From the NCBI RefSeq assembly GCF_014203235.1, contig NZ_JACHIN010000007.1, positions 532,560 through 596,559 of the forward strand: 64,000 nt of DNA, given 5' to 3'. Below are positions 60,212 through 64,000 of the stretch, one piece after another; position 1 is the stretch's first letter, and each line of letters opens with the position of its first letter. This DNA comes from Nonomuraea endophytica. Its GTDB lineage: Bacteria; Actinomycetota; Actinomycetes; Streptosporangiales; Streptosporangiaceae. The translations under genes and the position numbers were made by a program. Below the pieces are notes generated by a model that worked only from the letters and a program-made list of their open reading frames with translations, was not told where the DNA came from and made no database searches.

Positions 60212-63200
60212 TCACGTTTCGGCGACCATGAGGCGGGCGGCCTCGTCGTCGCTCATCGCCTCGATCTCGGCGAAGATCAGCTCTTCGAGCCGGGCGGCCG
60301 CGGCGCGTACCGTGGAGTGCTCGAACACCAGGCGCAGCGGGATGTCGAGGGCGAAGGCCTCCCGCATCCGGTTGACCGCCCTGGTGACCAGCAGCGAGTG
60401 TCCGCCCATCGCGAAGAAGTCGTCGTTGGCGCCCAGCCGGGGCACGCCCAGCACGGCCGACCACACCTCGGCGATCGCCACCTCGGTGTCGGTGCGCGGG
60501 GGCACGAACGGCTCGTCGCTCAGCGTGTCGGGGTCAGGCTCGGGCAGCGACCTGCGGTCCACCTTGCCGCTGGGCATCCTGGGCAGCTTCGGCAGCGCGA
60601 CGATCGCGCTGGGCACGGCCTGCGGGGCCAGCCGTTCGCCCAGGAACGCGCGCACCTCGCTCACCGCGGGCGCGGGCCCGTCGAAGCTCACATAGGCGGC
60701 CAGGCGTTTGTCGCCCGGGAGGGGTTCCCAGGTGGCGACCACCGCGTCGGTCACACCGGGGTAAGCGCGCAGAGCCGCCTCCACCTCACCCAGCTCGATC
60801 CGCACCCCCCGCACCTTCACCTGGTGGTCACGCCGGCCGCGGTACTGCAGGGAGCCGTCGGGCCGCAGCCGTCCGGTGTCGCCGGTCCGGTAGACGCGCT
60901 CGCCCGCCCGCCACGGATGGGGGACGAAGGCCCGCGCCGTCTTGCCCGGATCGCCCACGTAGCCGCGGGCCAGCCCGACCCCGCCGATGCACAGCTCGCC
61001 GACCGCCCCGTGCGGCACCGGCTGAAGGGTGTGGTCAAGCACGTACACCTCGTGGTTCTCCATCGGCCGCCCGAGGCAGACCGCCTCGCCGCCGTCGGCG
61101 TCGGCGGGCGTGCACACGTGGTGGGTGGAGTCGATGGAGACCTCGGTGGTGCCCCAGTGGTTGTTGAGCCTGGGCCGGCAGCCGAGCCGGTCGTAGAAGG
61201 CGGCTACGGTCTCCGGCCGCAGCCGGTCGCCGTCAGAGACCACGTGCCGCAGGGCGTGCAGGCCCTCGCGCGCATCCGTCCCGATCTCGTCCAGGAACAT
61301 CACCAGCATGCTCGGCACGAACTGCAGCCAGACCACCTCGTGCTCGATCGCCGCCCGCAGCAGCGCCTGCGCGTCCCGGTGCAGGCCGGGCGGCAGCACC
61401 ACGACGCGCGCCCCGGCCATGAGCGGCCAGAAGATCTCCCTGGCCACGTCGTCGAAGGTCAGCGGCGTCTTGAGCAGGACGGCCTCGCCGGGTGCGAGCT
61501 GGTAGCGCTCCTGCAGATTGGCCATCTGGCCGACCCAGCCCCGGTGGGTGCAGGCCACGCCCTTGGGCTCGCCGGTCGAGCCGGAGGTGAAGTAGACGGC
61601 GCACAGGTGGCCCGGCCGTACCGGATCCGGGTCCGGGCCGTCGCCGAGCAGCAGCTCGGCGACGTCGTCCGCGCTCACGCAGAGCTCCGCGCCGGCCAGG
61701 TCGAGAAGCCTGCGCACGCGCGCGGGCGGGGTGTCGGGCTCGATCGGCAGGTACGCGCCGCCGGCCTTCAGCACCCCGAGCACCACGGCCACGAGGTCGG
61801 CCGAGCGCTCCAGCATGACGCCGACCGGCGTGTCGGCGCCGACACCGCGGGCGGCCAGCGCGCGGGCGATCGCGTCGACCCGGCGCTCCAGCTCGGCGTA
61901 GGTGAGCGTGTCCGCGCTGTCCTGGACGGCGACGGCGGCGGGCGTGCGGGCGGCCTGGTCGGAGAAGAGCTCGTGCAGGCAGCGCTCGGGCAGCTCGACC
62001 CGGCCGGGCTCGGCGTGCGCGCGCAGGCCGATCACCTCGGCGTCGGCGAGCACGGGCACCTCGTCCACGCGCAGCGAGGGGTCGGCGGCGACCGCGTCGA
62101 GCACCGCCCGCAGGTGCGCCATGAGCCGCATGACGGTGGTGCTCTCGTAGAGCGCGGTGTCCCATTCGACGGAGTAGGCGACGCCGTCGCCCTCGCGGCG
62201 GAACTCGATGGTGAGGTCGTACTTGGAGCCGCCGCCGGGGGTCAGGATCTCGTCGACCTCGATGCCGTCCAGGTCGGGCAGGGTGACGGGGGCGGTGAGG
62301 TCCACGAGGATCTGGAAGAGCGGCGTCCTGGACGGGTCGCGCTCGACCCGCAGCTCGGTGACGAGGGAGTCGAAGGCCAGCGCCCGGCTGTCGTAGGCGT
62401 CCAGGGCGGCGTCGCGCACGCGGCCGACCAGCTCGGTGAAGGCCGGGTTGGCCGAGACGTCGCCGGGCAGCACGAGCATGTTGAAGAACGGGCCGATCAC
62501 CGGCTCGCGCCGGGTCGAGGAGGACGCGCCGGTGGTGACGTCGCCCCGCCCGCTGTAGCGGTAGAGCAGGGCGTGCACGCCCGCCAGCAGCACCATGTAC
62601 AGGGAGGCGCCCTGGGCGCGGGCGAGCTCGGCCAGGCCGCGGGCGGTCTCGTCCGACAGCGCGAACCCGTGGCGCAACGCTCCCTCGCCGCCGCGGATCT
62701 GCGGCCGTGGATGGTCGGGGGCCAGCTCGAACGGGCTCAGGTCGGCCAGCGCCTCGCGCCGCTCCGCCACGATCGAGGCGAGTTCGCCCGCGTCGTACGC
62801 GGCGTCGTCGGCGGCGGCCAGGTCGCGGAACTGCCGGGGCACCGGCGGCAGGTCGCGCCCGGCATACAACTCGGTCAGCTCGCGGTAGAGGACGCCGACC
62901 GAGCCCCGGTCGAAAGCGAGATGGTGCACGGTCAGGCAGAGCACATGATCGTCCGGCGCCAGCCGAAGCAACAGCGCGCGCAGCGGCAGACCGGCGGAGA
63001 TGTCCAGCGGCGTCGCCGCCTCAGCCGCGAGCGCCGCGCCGAGCGCGTCCTCGCTGATCGAGCGCGTGCCGAGACGGAAGCCGGCGGCCGGCCTCAGCAC
63101 TCCGGCCAGCTCGCCCTCGCGGGTGTCCAGGGAGGTGCGCAGCACCTCGTGCCGGGTGACGATCGTGGTGAGCGCCCGCTCCAGCGCCCCGGTGTCGAGG

Positions 63201-63310
63201 GGGCCGCGCAGGCGCAGGAAGGTGCTGCCCAGATAGCCGGCGTCGCCGGGGGTGAGCTGGTCGGCCAGCCAGAGGCGGTGCTGGACGCGGGGCACGCGGA
63301 CGTGGTTCAC
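60212..63310 (-). CDS. NRPS module C-A-T
   Basis: 1032 aa from a GTG at 63310, overlapping the upstream stop (GTGA). C domain ~1-440 with HHLAFDRGS (~131), where Arg replaces the usual Gly of HHxxxDG; A domain ~450-930 (YFTSGSTGEPKGV ~580; NNHWGTTE; YRTGDTGR; GKVDRRSLP); T domain FFAMGGHSLL (~970). The C-terminus ends in an acidic helix (EIEAMSDDEAARLMVAE) that may be a docking element. By hand alignment the pocket reads DDRQVDHIDK, which I do not recognise, so the substrate is open. It should act before the large NRPS protein. Confidence 0.92.
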   Translation of the reverse strand: MNHVRVPRVQHRLWLADQLTPGDAGYLGSTFLRLRGPLDTGALERALTTIVTRHEVLRTSLDTREGELAGVLRPAAGFRLGTRSISEDALGAALAAEAATPLDISAGLPLRALLLRLAPDDHVLCLTVHHLAFDRGSVGVLYRELTELYAGRDLPPVPRQFRDLAAADDAAYDAGELASIVAERREALADLSPFELAPDHPRPQIRGGEGALRHGFALSDETARGLAELARAQGASLYMVLLAGVHALLYRYSGRGDVTTGASSSTRREPVIGPFFNMLVLPGDVSANPAFTELVGRVRDAALDAYDSRALAFDSLVTELRVERDPSRTPLFQILVDLTAPVTLPDLDGIEVDEILTPGGGSKYDLTIEFRREGDGVAYSVEWDTALYESTTVMRLMAHLRAVLDAVAADPSLRVDEVPVLADAEVIGLRAHAEPGRVELPERCLHELFSDQAARTPAAVAVQDSADTLTYAELERRVDAIARALAARGVGADTPVGVMLERSADLVAVVLGVLKAGGAYLPIEPDTPPARVRRLLDLAGAELCVSADDVAELLLGDGPDPDPVRPGHLCAVYFTSGSTGEPKGVACTHRGWVGQMANLQERYQLAPGEAVLLKTPLTFDDVAREIFWPLMAGARVVVLPPGLHRDAQALLRAAIEHEVVWLQFVPSMLVMFLDEIGTDAREGLHALRHVVSDGDRLRPETVAAFYDRLGCRPRLNNHWGTTEVSIDSTHHVCTPADADGGEAVCLGRPMENHEVYVLDHTLQPVPHGAVGELCIGGVGLARGYVGDPGKTARAFVPHPWRAGERVYRTGDTGRLRPDGSLQYRGRRDHQVKVRGVRIELGEVEAALRAYPGVTDAVVATWEPLPGDKRLAAYVSFDGPAPAVSEVRAFLGERLAPQAVPSAIVALPKLPRMPSGKVDRRSLPEPDPDTLSDEPFVPPRTDTEVAIAEVWSAVLGVPRLGANDDFFAMGGHSLLVTRAVNRMREAFALDIPLRLVFEHSTVRAAAARLEELIFAEIEAMSDDEAARLMVAET

Positions 63311-64000
63311 GGGCTTCCCCTCAGGGCGTCGACGTCGATCTTGCCGTGGCGGGTGAGCGGGAGCGCGTCCATCGCGGCGATCTCCGACGGGATCATGTAC
63401 GCGGGCAGCAGGTCCTGGAGGTGGCGCTGGATGTCCTGCTTGTTCGCGGTGGCCGGGGTGACGGCGGCGGCCAGCCGTACCTCTCCCGAGGCGGTCTCGC
63501 GGGTGTAGACGACCGCGTCGGTGAGGCCGGCGAGCATGAGGATGGCGTGGACGATCTCGGCCGGCTCGGTCCTGCGCCCGCCGATCTGGATCTGGTCGTC
63601 GGCGCGGGACAGGTAGTGGAGCACGCCGTCGGCGTCGGCGGAGACGAGGTCGCCGGTGCGGTACCAGCGCTCGCCGTCGTGGCGGACGAACGCCTCGTCG
63701 CCCGCGCCGAGATAGCCGAGCGCCAGGGCGGGCCCGCCAAGCCAGAGCTCGCCGTCGCCGCTGACGCGCACCCGCACGTACGGCAGCGCCCGCCCGATGG
63801 GCGGCGGCCCGTCACCAGGCCCTATCTGCTGGCAGGTCGCGGCGACCGTGCACTCGGCGGGCCCGTAGATGTTGTAGAAGGCGAATGGGTGGCGCGGCTC
63901 AGGCCGCCGGGTGAGCCGGTCGCCGCCGGTGAACAGCATGCGGGTCGGGAAGCCGGCCGGCCAGTCCTGGTCGAGCACGCCCGCGACCATCCCCGTCGGC
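63307..64000 (-). CDS. NRPS adenylation domain protein ending without a carrier (5' part beyond window)
   Basis: The visible 230 residues are the second half of an A domain: LFTGGDRLT, A5 NIYGPAECT, A7 YRTGDLVS, A8-like QIQIGGRRTEPAEI, and A10 LTRHGKID with the catalytic Lys. The stop follows ten residues after A10, where a T domain would normally begin. The frame is open to the window edge. It may be a stand-alone A domain, part of a C-A protein whose carrier lies elsewhere, or a protein with an N-terminal carrier. It overlaps the C-A-T gene (GTGA), so it belongs to the operon. Confidence 0.85.
   Translation of the reverse strand, partial: PTGMVAGVLDQDWPAGFPTRMLFTGGDRLTRRPEPRHPFAFYNIYGPAECTVAATCQQIGPGDGPPPIGRALPYVRVRVSGDGELWLGGPALALGYLGAGDEAFVRHDGERWYRTGDLVSADADGVLHYLSRADDQIQIGGRRTEPAEIVHAILMLAGLTDAVVYTRETASGEVRLAAAVTPATANKQDIQRHLQDLLPAYMIPSEIAAMDALPLTRHGKIDVDALRGSP

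Overview
The window is high-GC actinomycete DNA. Support for this: strong codon bias, many GTG and TTG starts, Tat-type signals, an AfsR/SARP-type regulator and an MbtH-linked NRPS cluster. Several proteins resemble Nonomuraea/Streptosporangiaceae-type homologues, but the genus is my inference. No rRNA, tRNA, CRISPR array, integrase or intact transposon was seen.

Layout. (1) 1-7157: secreted glycan degradation on the minus strand (GHL10 hydrolase cut by the window edge, right-handed beta-helix protein, multidomain GH29-like fucosidase) behind a LacI-type palindrome, then an SDR and a conserved protein. (2) 7213-14098: RecD2-like helicase and an accessory patch with a dispersed repeat, a 70-nt cruciform, a frameshifted small gene, a GntR regulator with a 15-bp inverted-repeat operator, a YdcF-like protein and a methyltransferase. 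(3) 14267-16523: MazG-like pyrophosphohydrolase, hemerythrin protein and a lipoprotein peptidase. (4) 16612-26526: the most striking region. A minus-strand operon encodes polyprenyl diphosphate synthase, IspH, a family 2B encapsulin shell, geosmin synthase and a second family 2B encapsulin, all with overlapping stop/start codons and a hairpin terminator. It is divergent from dxs-ispG. The enzymes run from the entry of the MEP pathway to geosmin, and the final synthase lies between two different shell genes. (5) 26520-31274: a 52-aa basic peptide behind a palindromic promoter, a frameshifted NmrA-like gene, a Tat sulfatase, a VOC protein and an OmpR-type two-component system. (6) 31327-36547: a self-sufficient CYP102-type P450-reductase divergent from a TetR regulator, a truncated NUDIX gene and an aldo-keto reductase. 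(7) 36683-44094: PhyH dioxygenase, a fusion of an IS110/RuvC-like domain with a NodB deacetylase, MFS transporter, GT2 glycosyltransferase, alditol oxidase, an F420-type oxidoreductase and an unusual HTH regulator; three promoter regions here share TTGCCA/TGGCAA half-sites. (8) 44357-47964: a serine beta-lactamase-like hydrolase, a ~400-bp polypyrimidine tract, a GlxA-type AraC regulator and an isochorismatase-family hydrolase. (9) 48362-64000: SARP-NB-ARC-TPR regulator and an NRPS cluster (A-domain protein without a carrier; C-A-T; MbtH; C-A-T-C-A-T-E-PBP-type thioesterase).

How the parts work together: in region 4, Dxs, IspG, IspH and the prenyl synthase would supply FPP to geosmin synthase, which may act inside a two-component protein shell. 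In region 9, modules pass a growing peptide to a final epimerase followed by a penicillin-binding-protein-like thioesterase, an arrangement known from cyclisation of peptides with a C-terminal D-residue. The SARP next to it is the likely activator. Several genes are decayed (11.0, 27.3, 35.4 and 42.4 kb), so parts of the window are in flux.
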